Shown one piece after another: positions 35,996 to 45,264 of a stretch of DNA of 64,000 nt; position 1 is the stretch's first letter, and each line of letters opens with the position of its first letter. Where the stretch lies: contig NC_018000.1 in assembly GCF_000265205.3 (NCBI RefSeq), forward strand, positions 1,798,001-1,862,000. Direction: 5' to 3'. The stretch is from Sinorhizobium fredii USDA 257. GTDB taxonomy: Bacteria > Pseudomonadota > Alphaproteobacteria > Rhizobiales > Rhizobiaceae. The translations under genes and the position numbers were made by a program. The notes under the pieces are model-generated. The model did no database searches, was not told the DNA's origin, and was given only the letters and a program-made list of their open reading frames with translations.

Positions 35996-37627
35996 ATGGA
36001 AAACGGCCCTGATTTGCTTCCCGACGATGTTGCTGCCCTGCGGGCAGAGCTCATCGCGGCACGCGCCAAGGGCGCCCAGATCGAGGCTGAACTTGCCGTT
36101 GCCAAGGCCAAGGCGTCGGAGGATCTTGCCGTCATTGCCCGGCAGAAGTTGCGCATCGAAAAGCTCGAGCGGCAGCTCTATGGCCCGAAGGGGGAGCGTC
36201 GCGCCCGGCTGATCGATCAGATGGAGTTCCAACTGGCAGAGTTGGAGATGGCGGCGACCGAGGACGAACTCGCTGCCGACATGGCGGTGGCGGCCACCGT
36301 CAATGTCGGCGGCTTTACCCGCAGCCGGCCGGTGAAGAAGCCTTTCCCCGATCATCTTCCGCGCGAACGCGTCGTCGTGCCCGGTCGCGGTGACCGACTG
36401 CGCAAGTTGGGTGAGGACATCACCGAGACCCTCGAGGTCGTTCCGCGCCAATGGAAAGTGATCCAGACGGTGCGCGAGAAGTTCACCTGCCGCGATTGCG
36501 AGAAGATCAGCCAGACTCCGGCCCCTTTCCATGCCATCCCGCGCGGATGGGCCGGCCCCAATCTTCTGGCGATGATCCTGTTCGACAAGTTCGGCCAGCA
36601 TCTGCCGCTCAATCGTCAGGTCGAGCGCTTCGAACGCGAAGGCGTTTCCCTCAGCCTGTCGACGGTGGCCGATAGCATCGGCGCTTGCTGTGCCGTACTC
36701 GATCCGATCATCAAACGGATCGAAGCCCACACGTTTGCGGCAGAGCGGTTGCACGGCGACGACACGACGGTCCCGGTCCTTGCCGCAGGGAAGACCGATA
36801 CCGCCCGAAGTTGGGTCTATGTCCGCGACGATCGACCGTTCGGCGGCACGGCCGCACCGTCGGCGATGTTCTACTATTCCCGTGATCGCGCGGGCGAGCA
36901 CCCGCAGGCGCATCTCGCCGGCTATGGCGGCATTCTGCAGGCGGACGCCTATGGCGGCTATACCAAGCTCTATCTTCCGGATCGAAGGCCCGGCCCGATA
37001 ACGGAAGCAGCCTGCTGGGTCCATGCGAGGCGGCCCTTTTTTGCGATGGCCGACGCCGAGGCGAATGCGCGCCGAAGAGCGCAGGGCAAGAAGGCGCTCG
37101 TCATATCGCCGATCGCGCTGGAAATGGTGCAACGGATCGATGCCCTGTTCGACATCGAGCGCGAGATCAACGGTCAGAGCGCGGAAGTCCGAAAGGCCGC
37201 TCGTCAGGATTGGAGCCTGCCTCTGGTTCTCGTCCTGGAAGCGTGGATGAAGGGTCAGCGTGCCAAGCTGTCTCGCAACGATGATCTCGCCAAGGCCTTC
37301 GATTACCTGCTGAAACGCTGGCCTGCCTTCACCCTCTTCCTCGACGACGGGCGTGTCTGTCTCTCGAACAATGCCGCCGAACGCGCCCTGCGCGGCATAG
37401 CGCTGGGCAGGAAATCCTGGTTATTCGCTGGATCGGATCGCGGCGGCCAACGCGCCGCCGCCATGTACAGCTTGATTGTCACGGCCAAAATGAATGACGT
37501 CGATCCGCAAGCCTGGCTCGCCGACGTGCTTCACCGCATTGCCGGTTATCCCGCGCATCGGATCGATGAGCTCTTGCCCTGGAATTGGCAGAGCGCGTCG
37601 CCGGCGGCGCACAAGCTGGCGGCCTGA
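35996..37627 (+). CDS. tnpC: IS66 family transposase TnpC (DDE)
   Basis: 543 residues, full length. The N-terminal coiled region (residues 10-70) is followed by a Cys-pair motif (FTCRDCEKI) and the DDE core, with Asp in [10 protein letters not shown], Asp in LQADAYGGY and Glu in [10 protein letters not shown]. No frameshift or stop is visible, so the element could be active if its ends are sound. Confidence 0.95.
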   Translation: MENGPDLLPDDVAALRAELIAARAKGAQIEAELAVAKAKASEDLAVIARQKLRIEKLERQLYGPKGERRARLIDQMEFQLAELEMAATEDELAADMAVAATVNVGGFTRSRPVKKPFPDHLPRERVVVPGRGDRLRKLGEDITETLEVVPRQWKVIQTVREKFTCRDCEKISQTPAPFHAIPRGWAGPNLLAMILFDKFGQHLPLNRQVERFEREGVSLSLSTVADSIGACCAVLDPIIKRIEAHTFAAERLHGDDTTVPVLAAGKTDTARSWVYVRDDRPFGGTAAPSAMFYYSRDRAGEHPQAHLAGYGGILQADAYGGYTKLYLPDRRPGPITEAACWVHARRPFFAMADAEANARRRAQGKKALVISPIALEMVQRIDALFDIEREINGQSAEVRKAARQDWSLPLVLVLEAWMKGQRAKLSRNDDLAKAFDYLLKRWPAFTLFLDDGRVCLSNNAAERALRGIALGRKSWLFAGSDRGGQRAAAMYSLIVTAKMNDVDPQAWLADVLHRIAGYPAHRIDELLPWNWQSASPAAHKLAA

Positions 37628-37629
37628 AG

Positions 37630-38214
37630 ATGCCGGCTTCTCTGGTCCGCCTGAAGGTCACCCTCGACCACGTCGAACCGACGGTGATGCGGCGCGTTGT
37701 GGTGCCGTTCCGCATCAAGCTCCATCGCCTTCACGAGGTGCTGCAGGCGGCGATGGGCTGGACCAACAGCCACCTTTACGAATTCCGCATCCGTGACGTC
37801 GGCTTTGGTCTGGCTGATCAGGACTGGGGAGATGGCCCGCTCGATGCGCGCAAGATCTCGCTGCTGGCGGCAATCGAAGATATCGGCGCGAAATCGTTCA
37901 AGTACCTTTACGACTTCGGCGACGGCTGGACGCACAGCATCAAAACCGAGCGCACGTTCCCCGTCATCGGATTTGCGGAGCCAATGCTCCTCGAAGCAAC
38001 CGGACGCTGCCCTCCCGAGGACATCGGCGGGCCATGGGGCTATCAGGAGTTCCGCGAGGCTCTCGCCGATCCGACTCACGCGCGGCACGCCGAGCTCGTC
38101 GAATGGTGGGGCAGCGAGGATTACGATCCGGGCAAGGCCAACTTCGCCGAGCTCAACAAAGCCGTCGATGATCTGGCCGCAAAGTGGGCCCGCAAATCAC
38201 GCCGAAAAATCTGA
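37630..38214 (+). CDS. Plasmid pRiA4b ORF-3 family protein (IS66 passenger)
   Basis: 194 residues with the family signature YDFGDGWTHSIKTER near residue 97 and LHRLHEVLQAAMGW near residue 33. It begins two bases after the tnpC stop and ends inside the element, so it travels with it. The function of the family is unknown. It is common on rhizobial and agrobacterial plasmids and often sits next to IS66 genes. Confidence 0.88.
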   Translation: MPASLVRLKVTLDHVEPTVMRRVVVPFRIKLHRLHEVLQAAMGWTNSHLYEFRIRDVGFGLADQDWGDGPLDARKISLLAAIEDIGAKSFKYLYDFGDGWTHSIKTERTFPVIGFAEPMLLEATGRCPPEDIGGPWGYQEFREALADPTHARHAELVEWWGSEDYDPGKANFAELNKAVDDLAAKWARKSRRKI

Positions 38215-38262
38215 AAGTCCTTCAGGCTGCGGTCTTTGCCGGATGCTTACCCCGTAAGAGCC

Positions 38263-38291
38263 AAGAGAATGCGATCTGCGATCGCACTCTT
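38263..38291. terminator. Hairpin between IS66 and the thioesterase gene
   Basis: TGCGAT (38270-38275) and ATCGCA (38281-38286) form the core, extended by AAGAG and CTCTT on the outside. It lies between the converging IS66 passenger and thioesterase genes and could act in both directions. Confidence 0.4.
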
Positions 38292-38368
38292 AGTTATTCG
38301 GAAAAGCAAGCCCGGCGATGAGCGCGCTATCAGTGGATTTCGAGAAAGAGATCTGGAAGTCGTCCGTT

Positions 38369-38887
38369 TTAGGCGCTGACACGGCGAGTTGCCGCCCCCA
38401 ACCCTTTCGGAGCCTGGTGAGGCTTCCAACGCTCTAGAGCGCGTGACAGACACTCACGCATATAGTGGTCGATCGGAGCAGCACGTCTTCGGGCGGTATC
38501 TACGTGCAGCATCAAATGCTCGCCGGTGGCAAGGACCACATCTTTCGCTGCATCCACGACGTACTGATAAATGTGCAGTCTAACGTCGTCATACCCGATC
38601 ATTTCCGTAAAGACACGCAGAGGGGTTCCCGTCCGGCATTCTCTCAGGTTTCGTAAGTGTCCTTCAACGGAGAAGAAGCTGAACCCCTTCAGCCGGTAGT
38701 CCTCTGTAAAGCCCATCGCGCGCAGAAAGTTTTCACCTGCATCAGCGAGCACCTTATAGTACTGCCACTCAGTCATGTGGCCGTTGTAGTCAATCCACTG
38801 GTGGTCGACGGTCGCCTCGAGCGTCAGAAGTGCGTTCTCTTGAGGTCTTTCATCTACGGCTGTTGTTGTGAAGGTCGGGCTCGGCAT
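38369..38887 (-). CDS. Hotdog-fold acyl-CoA thioesterase
   Basis: 172 residues. DHQWIDYNGHMTEWQYYKVLADA is the 4-hydroxybenzoyl-CoA/carnitine-type thioesterase motif, with the Asp-x-Asn-Gly-His-Met pattern also found in the thioesterase attached to bacterial L-carnitine dehydrogenase, which acts on betainyl-CoA. It starts one base after the biotin carboxylase stop, so translation is coupled. It would release the acid product, or rescue CoA, in the pathway encoded by this divergon. Confidence 0.82.
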   Translation of the reverse strand: MPSPTFTTTAVDERPQENALLTLEATVDHQWIDYNGHMTEWQYYKVLADAGENFLRAMGFTEDYRLKGFSFFSVEGHLRNLRECRTGTPLRVFTEMIGYDDVRLHIYQYVVDAAKDVVLATGEHLMLHVDTARRRAAPIDHYMRECLSRALERWKPHQAPKGLGAATRRVSA

Positions 38888-38888
38888 G

Positions 38889-40556
38889 TCAATCGAGCCC
38901 TATCAGGTCGGCGTCCATGTCGATAAAAGCTCCCTTCACAACATTGATCTTGGCTACGACACCGCTTTCCTCAGCGATAATGGATTGCTCCATTTTCATG
39001 GATTCCATGATTGCAACGACGTCCCCGCGATTGATGCGATCTCCCTCGTTGACGCAAACCTCCAGTACTAGGCCTGAAAGAGGGGCTTTGACACCAATAC
39101 GGTAGCCCGGGAAGTCGGCACTGTCCTCAGCAAAGTCCTCCACACGTTCGATCAACGACGCCTGCTGAGTGGAGGGCTGATCCTCTAGCTTAAGCGCTTC
39201 CTCCGACAGCCTACCTATTTCCGCGTCAATCCATCGTGTGTGGACGACGAACTCTTGCGGATAAGTCGCAACGAATTCATCCCGGTTCAGGATCGTACGA
39301 TGAAGCGGGATGATGGTCTTAACTCCTTCGAGTTTAAGCTCAGTCAGTGCTCGGGACGCCCGTGCCAGCGCCTGACCGCGATCACGGCCCGTAACGATGA
39401 GCTTGCCAACAAGGGAATCGTAGTAGGGCGGGATCGTGTCGCCTTCAGCATAACCGAAATCCACACGTACACCCGGGCCTCCAGGGAGTTGGAGTCTCTT
39501 GATCTTGCCGGGGACGGGACGGAAATCGGCCCACGGATCCTCCGCGTTGATGCGGAACTCAATTGAATGGCCACGCACCGCGACATCCGTGAACAGCAAG
39601 GGTTTTCCTTCGGCAATGTTGAACATCTCACGAATGATGTCGACACCGGTTATCTCTTCGGTGACAGGGTGTTCGACCTGCACCCGAGTGTTGACTTCGA
39701 GGAAGTAGATCTCGCCCTTCGCTGTTACCAGGAATTCGCAGGTAGCCGCGCCACGGTAATCAACTTCTTTTAGGATACCAATCGAAGACTCCTTCAATTG
39801 CTTCAGCTGGACATCGGAGAGGAAGGGCGCCGGCGCCTCCTCGATAAGTTTTTGTTGCCTGCGCTGTAGCGTGCAGTCGCGTGTCGCAAGAACAGCGACA
39901 GTGCCGTCGGCATCCGCAAGACACTGGGTTTCCACGTGCCTGGCGTGCTCTGCGTAAACTTCGACGAAGCACTCGGGACGCCCAAATGCAAGCCCCGCTT
40001 CCCGCTCGGCTGCCGCGATCTGCGCCTCTAGCTCATCGACGGCACGCACGATACGCATGCCGCGGCCGCCTCCACCGTTTTGAGCCTTAATAATAATGGG
40101 CAAGCCGTTGGCTTCGATGAACTCATGAGCTCGTTCGACTGTCAGGTTTCCACCTTCCAGAGAGGGCAGAAGGGGCGCTCCCACCTTACGGGCGATCGCG
40201 CGCGCTCTCACTTTATCGCCGAGTTGACTGATTGCTTCAGCTGGCGGACCAATCCAGACAAGACCCGCAGCCTCAACGGCCGCCGCAAAGATTTCGTTCT
40301 CAGAAAGCAGTCCATATCCGGGATGAACCGCATCCGCACCGCTCCTCGTCGCGATGTCGAGAATTGCGTCCTGGTTAAGGTAGGTTTCAAGGGGCGAGTT
40401 TCCCTTCAGAGGGTATACCTCATCCGCCGCGCGAGCATATAGCGCCTGTATATCGGCCTCGGAGGCAATGGCAACCGAGCCGTATCCGGCGTCCCGGCAG
40501 GCGCGCACGATCCGCAGAGCGATTTCACCACGATTTGCAATCAGAATCTTTTTCAT
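38889..40556 (-). CDS. Acyl-CoA carboxylase alpha subunit (biotin carboxylase plus biotin carrier)
   Basis: 555 residues. Biotin carboxylase part (about 1-450): ILIANRGEIALRIVRA, ATP-grasp loop NGGGGRGMRIV and EVNTRVQVEHPVTEE. Biotin carrier domain (about 480-555): AIMESMKMEQ holds the biotinylated Lys. It is about 100 residues shorter than propionyl- or methylcrotonyl-CoA carboxylase alpha chains because the middle BT-type interaction domain is missing. The matching carboxyltransferase is at 45265-46803 on the other arm of the divergon. The substrate is unknown. Confidence 0.92.
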   Translation of the reverse strand: MKKILIANRGEIALRIVRACRDAGYGSVAIASEADIQALYARAADEVYPLKGNSPLETYLNQDAILDIATRSGADAVHPGYGLLSENEIFAAAVEAAGLVWIGPPAEAISQLGDKVRARAIARKVGAPLLPSLEGGNLTVERAHEFIEANGLPIIIKAQNGGGGRGMRIVRAVDELEAQIAAAEREAGLAFGRPECFVEVYAEHARHVETQCLADADGTVAVLATRDCTLQRRQQKLIEEAPAPFLSDVQLKQLKESSIGILKEVDYRGAATCEFLVTAKGEIYFLEVNTRVQVEHPVTEEITGVDIIREMFNIAEGKPLLFTDVAVRGHSIEFRINAEDPWADFRPVPGKIKRLQLPGGPGVRVDFGYAEGDTIPPYYDSLVGKLIVTGRDRGQALARASRALTELKLEGVKTIIPLHRTILNRDEFVATYPQEFVVHTRWIDAEIGRLSEEALKLEDQPSTQQASLIERVEDFAEDSADFPGYRIGVKAPLSGLVLEVCVNEGDRINRGDVVAIMESMKMEQSIIAEESGVVAKINVVKGAFIDMDADLIGLD

Positions 40557-40571
40557 ATCGTCCCCGCGACA

Positions 40572-41708
40572 TTAACGATCAATCAGCACGGCTGCATCGC
40601 GTTTCCACGTCAGCCAGACCTTTGATCCGAAGGGCGGTATATGCGACTTGGCGCACTCTACCAGCAGAGTCTCACCTCCTTGTTTGGAAACGGTAACGAG
40701 GCAGCGGCTTCCGAGGAAGAGCTCTTTCTCGATCTTGACCGGGATGGGCGGCGCCATCTCAGGTCCCGCGCTTTCCGCATCTAGGAGGATGAGGTCTTCG
40801 GGACGCAGAACAAGCGAAAGAGCGCCACCATTTGATGATCTGACGCTCGCGGCCGGAATCGGTATTTCGCCGAACGAGGTGTTTGCCGTTGGCACATTTC
40901 CCGCCATTCCCGACAAGTCGGCGATCTGAATGATGTTCGCCTCTCCTAAAAAACGCGCAACGAAGCGCGACTTCGGTCGGAAATAGAGCTCGGCCGGAGT
41001 GTCGTATTGCAGGATTGCGCCGCCGTCCATGATGGCGATTTTGTCGGATAAAATGAAAGCTTCTTCCTGATCATGCGTGACATATACCGTTGTGATTCCG
41101 GTGCGCTGCTGGATCTCGCGCAGGTCTGTTCCGAGCTGTTGGCGCAGGCGGCGGTCGAGAGCGCCCATCGGCTCGTCCAGCAGCAAAAGAGACGGCCGAT
41201 ACGCCAACGCGCGCCCAATTGCGACACGTTGCTGTTGACCTCCGCTTAGTTCGCCGACGGCTCGTTCGGCTACGTGCGGAAGCTCGATTAGCTCGAGGAT
41301 TTCCGTGACACGCGCTCGTCTTTCATTCTGCGACCATTTATGCAGCTTCAAAGGATATTCGATGTTCTGCGCAACGGTCATATGTGGAAATAGCGCATAG
41401 TTTTGAAAGACAAATCCGATATTGCGAGATTGAACGGGAAGCGAGGTTACTTCTTTATTGCCGATGGAAATCTTGCCGGAATTTGGCGTAAGCAGACCGG
41501 CTATCACCCTCAGAAGCGTGGTCTTGCCGGATCCAGAGGGCCCGAGCAGCGTACAAAAAGCACCGGGCGGAATGGTGAGACTGGTTCTCTTCAGTCCAAA
41601 GTAGCCGTTCGGAAAACGAACTTCGACGGCATTCACATCGATGCCGTTCGCACCATCGTCCGGTGCGCTAGCGGGGCCGGCCGCCTCCCCTTGCGTGCGC
41701 TTCACCAT
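40572..41708 (-). CDS. Polyamine-type ABC transporter ATP-binding protein (PotA-like)
   Basis: 378 residues: Walker A GPSGSGKT, signature LSGGQQQR, Walker B LLDEP, VTHDQEEA, and a C-terminal TOBE domain. ATG 41708 is chosen; ATG 41711 directly before it is equally possible. It is the first gene of the minus arm, 15 bases before the biotin carboxylase gene, and it energises the binding protein and fused permease encoded on the plus arm. Confidence 0.9.
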   Translation of the reverse strand: MVKRTQGEAAGPASAPDDGANGIDVNAVEVRFPNGYFGLKRTSLTIPPGAFCTLLGPSGSGKTTLLRVIAGLLTPNSGKISIGNKEVTSLPVQSRNIGFVFQNYALFPHMTVAQNIEYPLKLHKWSQNERRARVTEILELIELPHVAERAVGELSGGQQQRVAIGRALAYRPSLLLLDEPMGALDRRLRQQLGTDLREIQQRTGITTVYVTHDQEEAFILSDKIAIMDGGAILQYDTPAELYFRPKSRFVARFLGEANIIQIADLSGMAGNVPTANTSFGEIPIPAASVRSSNGGALSLVLRPEDLILLDAESAGPEMAPPIPVKIEKELFLGSRCLVTVSKQGGETLLVECAKSHIPPFGSKVWLTWKRDAAVLIDR

Positions 41709-41801
41709 CATCCCCTGTTCCCTGTCATTTACTCCCGAGAAGCCGACGCAAGATGTCGTCGCACTACCTGCTCGAGCCATATCTTAGGCGAGGACCATGT
41801 T

Positions 41802-41846
41802 TTGGCAATACAGACGTTATAAAAAAATCCGGGGCCACCTTGCCAA
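41802..41846. promoter_or_regulatory. Divergent promoter region with inverted repeat
   Basis: The 196 bases between the ATPase and binding-protein genes must hold both promoters of the divergon. TTGGCAA (41802-41808) and TTGCCAA (41840-41846) are perfect inverted copies with a 31-base spacer that contains an AT-rich run. They are candidate operator halves for the TetR regulator at 43016. Confidence 0.4.
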
Positions 41847-41904
41847 TGGCGACGTTTTTGTTACAGTTGTCTTGCAACGGCCAACGGAGAGGAGGACCGT
41901 ATCT

Positions 41905-43002
41905 ATGGGGAATTTAATGAGAACCACCGCCGCAATGGCGATCGCAACGGCCATTTATCTGCCCTTCGCGGGCCCGGGTGCGGCCGCAGAGGTACTTCCG
42001 GCTGAAGTCAAGTCGAAGGTGTCGGGGGAGTTGGTTTGGCACGATGCTTCGGGAGGTGCGACGACACGGGCTCGCGAAGAAACGGTCATCAAGGATTTTG
42101 CGGCAGAGACCGGCATCACGGTGAAGGGTGACTTCAATTCGGACATGACCAAGTTCTTCGCGGCCATGGATAGTGGCGCGAGCATCCCGTGGAGCTTTGT
42201 CGAGTTTCCTACCAAAGGCGACTTCATCAAGGCTCGAGAGGCCGGGTACCTGCAGAAGCTTGATCCAACCATTGTCGATTTCACGAAGATCGGTGAAGCT
42301 TCACACGACGAATATGGCGTCGAGGTACTCCGTTACGGTATCGTATTCACCTACAATACGGAGAAGTTCAAGGGCGACAACGTCCCGACCAGTATTGCCG
42401 ACATCTATGACCTGAAACGCTTTCCGGGAAAGCGTTGCCTGTTCAAGTATCCGCAGTTTGGGGGAGTGTTGGAATCTGCCCTCCTCGCCGATGGCGTTTC
42501 GAGAGATCAGCTTTACCCTCTGAATCTCGACAAGGCTTTTGCCAAGCTTGATACGATCAAGTCCGAAATCCTGTGGTGGTCGAACGGTGATGACGCAATC
42601 CGCCTTTTGTCGAGTGGCGAGTGCTCGATGGGGATAGCGTGGAGCGGTCGTGTCTATGGTGCCGTCAGGAACGACAAGGCGCCGCTTGCTATCAAGTGGG
42701 ACAACTCTCTGTATTCGCAGGCCGTTTATGCTGTACCTGTCGGCGCACCAAATGCTGAGGCCGGGCAAGCCATGATTGCTCATTTTATCGCCGACCTCGA
42801 GGGCCAGAAGGCGCTGGTCGAGCAGATCACCTACACGACTGATGTGGCCGGCCTCGACAGTTCTTCCTATGGTAGTGATCTGGCGCCGTGGATCGTCGCC
42901 GGAGACAATGCTAAAAAAGCTATTGAAGAGAACGCTTCGTATTATGCTCAGCACATCACGGAAGTGGTCGATCGCTTCAACCGATGGGTTGCGCTAAACT
43001 AA
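41905..43002 (+). CDS. Polyamine-type ABC transporter substrate-binding protein (PotD-like)
   Basis: 365 residues with a signal peptide of about 28 residues ending GAAA before EVLPAEV. The mature part follows the family 1/PotD pattern (ELVWHDASGGATTRAREETVIKDF; later IADIYDLKRFPGKRCLFKYPQ; MGIAWSGRVYGA). The start at 41905 is behind GGAGAGGAGGACC. PotD-like proteins bind polyamines, opines, quaternary amines or small carboxylates. The ligand here should be the substrate of the CoA pathway that follows. Confidence 0.88.
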   Translation: MGNLMRTTAAMAIATAIYLPFAGPGAAAEVLPAEVKSKVSGELVWHDASGGATTRAREETVIKDFAAETGITVKGDFNSDMTKFFAAMDSGASIPWSFVEFPTKGDFIKAREAGYLQKLDPTIVDFTKIGEASHDEYGVEVLRYGIVFTYNTEKFKGDNVPTSIADIYDLKRFPGKRCLFKYPQFGGVLESALLADGVSRDQLYPLNLDKAFAKLDTIKSEILWWSNGDDAIRLLSSGECSMGIAWSGRVYGAVRNDKAPLAIKWDNSLYSQAVYAVPVGAPNAEAGQAMIAHFIADLEGQKALVEQITYTTDVAGLDSSSYGSDLAPWIVAGDNAKKAIEENASYYAQHITEVVDRFNRWVALN

Positions 43003-43015
43003 AAGAAGGACCGGT

Positions 43016-43663
43016 ATGCCTCGCTTGGTAGATCATAACGAACGACGTAAGCAGATTTGCGATGTTCTGTTGGATATTGTGTCTGAGGCAGGAATCGGCG
43101 CAGCCACGATAAGAGAAGTTGCAGAACGGTCGGGGTGGTCTACCGGCGTGATCGGCCATTACTTCAACAATCGTCAAGATCTGCTCCTCGGGGGCTTGCG
43201 CCGAGCTGCTGAGATCCTCGCTGAACATAATACACGTGTATTAAAAACGTTGGCGGGGATTGCCGCGCTGGAGCAGATTCTTGAAGGCAGCATCCCGCTG
43301 GACAAACGCCGGCTGGCGCTATGCCGCATCTTCTTCTTCTTCTACGTCGAAGGCATGACGGAGGAGGATCTGCGGCAGGAGCTGGAAAGCTATCTTGTTG
43401 GTTGGCGGAAATCAGTAACACGGGCGATACGCGACGCCCAGGCTCAGGGAGATCTCCCGGCTGAACTCGAACCAAAGCGTATCGCAGCGGACTTGGTCGG
43501 ACTGGCTGATGGTTTGAGCATTCATTCACTCTTGGATCCGCGAGTGATGGCCCAGCTGCAAGAGCACTCGCCAGTACGATACTGGATACGACGCTTGGCA
43601 GCGGGACTGCCAGCCGACCAAGAGGGTAACCCCGCCCACGTGACGAAAATCGCAGTCGCGTAG
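43016..43663 (+). CDS. TetR/BetI-type transcriptional regulator
   Basis: 215 residues. The helix-turn-helix GAATIREVAERSGWSTGVIGHYFNNRQDLLLGGLR is close to that of BetI, the choline-responsive repressor. It sits inside the operon, 13 bases after the binding-protein gene and 31 bases before the acyl-CoA ligase gene. It probably represses both arms of the divergon and is released by the substrate or a CoA ester. BetI-likeness hints at an amine or betaine signal but does not prove it. Confidence 0.88.
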   Translation: MPRLVDHNERRKQICDVLLDIVSEAGIGAATIREVAERSGWSTGVIGHYFNNRQDLLLGGLRRAAEILAEHNTRVLKTLAGIAALEQILEGSIPLDKRRLALCRIFFFFYVEGMTEEDLRQELESYLVGWRKSVTRAIRDAQAQGDLPAELEPKRIAADLVGLADGLSIHSLLDPRVMAQLQEHSPVRYWIRRLAAGLPADQEGNPAHVTKIAVA

Positions 43664-43694
43664 CAAGCACGACTGCTAATCAGTTGGAACGAAA

Positions 43695-45254
43695 ATGCTG
43701 GATAACACCGCATCTACCCTTGGGTGGACTGTATCTTCTATTCTCGGCGATGCTGGCCCACAGGCACTCCATAATCCAAACAAGCTCGCCCTGGTTTGGG
43801 AGAATGGAGCGCTTACCTACGAGCAGCTGCGCAAGAGGTCGCTTGGCCTGGCTGGGGCCCTGCGCGCCATGGGTCTCGAGACGGGCGATCGGGTTGCGTC
43901 TCTTCTCTTCAATCGTGGCGAAATCTTTGAGCTCTATTTTGCTTGTGCCTTTGCCGGCCTGACCTTGGTCCCCATTAGCTTCCGCCTGACAGCCAGTGAA
44001 ATTGCCTTGATTGTCGACGATAGCGGCTCGAAGGTCGTCTTTGTCGAAACCGAACTCTCGGTCGTTCTTGACGAAGCCGTGAGGAAGACTTCCAAACCAC
44101 CTAAGATCATCACGCTCGATGCGACGGCGGGCGGAGACGAATACGAGGCGATAGCAGAAGACCATGCACCGCTGCCGGCGGCCATCCCGCACGACGACCA
44201 AATGATCCTCTACACCTCGGGGACGACCGGAAAGCCGAAGGGAGTGGTGATGCGTTCCCTGGCGATCATGTGGTGCGCCATGCAGCAGGTAGCACAGTTC
44301 AGGATTACCCGCGACACGGTAATGCTCTTGAACGCGCCCATGTATAACACTGCAGCGATGAATGAGAGCTCGATCCCCACATTCCTGACGGGTGGAACTG
44401 TAGGAATCATGCCAAGCCGCGGCTGGAGCGCAGAGCGCTTGGGCGAGTTCGTCGCAAGATGGGCCGTCACGCACGCCCTTGTTTTCCCGTCCATGTTCAG
44501 AAGCATGATCGAGGCTGACGATCGCAATCCGCTGCCGCTGCAGTCGATGAAGTGGTGGTACACGGGGGGCGAAAACTGCCCTCCGGCTTTGATTGCGGAA
44601 GTCCGTCGCCGCTGGTCGACCATCCACCTCGCTATCTCGTACGGCTCCACCGAATCTGGCCTGCCTACGCTAATCGAAGGCGATGATATCGAGCGGCATC
44701 CGGGCTCAGTAGGACGCTGCGTGCCGGGTCAATCGATCCGACTCCTCGATGCCGACGGCAAGGATGTCCCGATCGGAAGCGTTGGCGACGTGTGGACGGC
44801 AGGCCCATCGGTTATGCGCCACTATTGGAATGCGCCTCAGTTGGATGCCGAAACCGTTCGTGATGGTTGGCTTAAGATCGGCGACCTTGCGACGATGGAC
44901 GAAGAGGGCTGGATCTATATCGTCGGCCGCAGCAAAGACCTTATCATCTCCAAGGGACAGAACATCTATCCAGCCGAAATCGAGAACGTCATTCGCCAGC
45001 ATCCCTCTGTCATCGACGTAGCCGTCGTGGGCTTGCCGGACGAAGAGTTCACCGAAGTTGTCTGCGCCGCGATCGTGCCTCGAAAGGACATCGCCGTCTC
45101 CAAGGAGGAAATCCTGGCGTTCCTCCTGACGAAGTTGGCGTCGTACAAGAAGCCGCGTCACATCCTCTTCATTGATACTTTCCCGATACGCAACGCGACC
45201 AAGGTGGACAAGAAGGAACTGGCGAAGGTCTGCGCCGACCTGTTGGCCAGTTGA
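43695..45254 (+). CDS. Acyl-CoA synthetase (AMP-forming)
   Basis: 519 residues, ANL superfamily. P-loop YTSGTTGKPKGVVM, adenylation motif YGSTESG, the GDLATMDEEGWIYIVGRSKD hinge and the catalytic Lys in NATKVDKKEL are all present. It activates the imported acid (or the acid made from the imported compound) as a CoA thioester and so opens the pathway. It is 10 bases before the carboxyltransferase gene. Confidence 0.92.
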   Translation: MLDNTASTLGWTVSSILGDAGPQALHNPNKLALVWENGALTYEQLRKRSLGLAGALRAMGLETGDRVASLLFNRGEIFELYFACAFAGLTLVPISFRLTASEIALIVDDSGSKVVFVETELSVVLDEAVRKTSKPPKIITLDATAGGDEYEAIAEDHAPLPAAIPHDDQMILYTSGTTGKPKGVVMRSLAIMWCAMQQVAQFRITRDTVMLLNAPMYNTAAMNESSIPTFLTGGTVGIMPSRGWSAERLGEFVARWAVTHALVFPSMFRSMIEADDRNPLPLQSMKWWYTGGENCPPALIAEVRRRWSTIHLAISYGSTESGLPTLIEGDDIERHPGSVGRCVPGQSIRLLDADGKDVPIGSVGDVWTAGPSVMRHYWNAPQLDAETVRDGWLKIGDLATMDEEGWIYIVGRSKDLIISKGQNIYPAEIENVIRQHPSVIDVAVVGLPDEEFTEVVCAAIVPRKDIAVSKEEILAFLLTKLASYKKPRHILFIDTFPIRNATKVDKKELAKVCADLLAS

Positions 45255-45264
45255 GGAGGAATCA

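Larger units (their letters stand above)
35138..38250 (+). mobile_element. IS66-family insertion sequence with passenger gene
   Basis: Four genes in the order tnpA, tnpB, tnpC and a pRiA4b ORF-3-type gene. The ends are assigned to GTAAGGTATCC (from 35138) and its inverted counterpart GTAAGCATCC, read on the minus strand from 38250. Both share ATCC and GACCGC further in, although with a spacing difference of five to six bases. IS66 elements begin with GTAA. The flanking octamers (CGTCTCCC left, CCCGTAAG right) do not match, so the 8-bp target duplication is missing or the ends are slightly misplaced. All transposition genes look intact. Confidence 0.8.

Noticed and set aside
38251..38260. CCCGTAAG just right of the IS66 element as an alternative terminus
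   Set aside because: The GTAAG there points outward in the wrong orientation for the right end, and the inner sequence does not match the left end.
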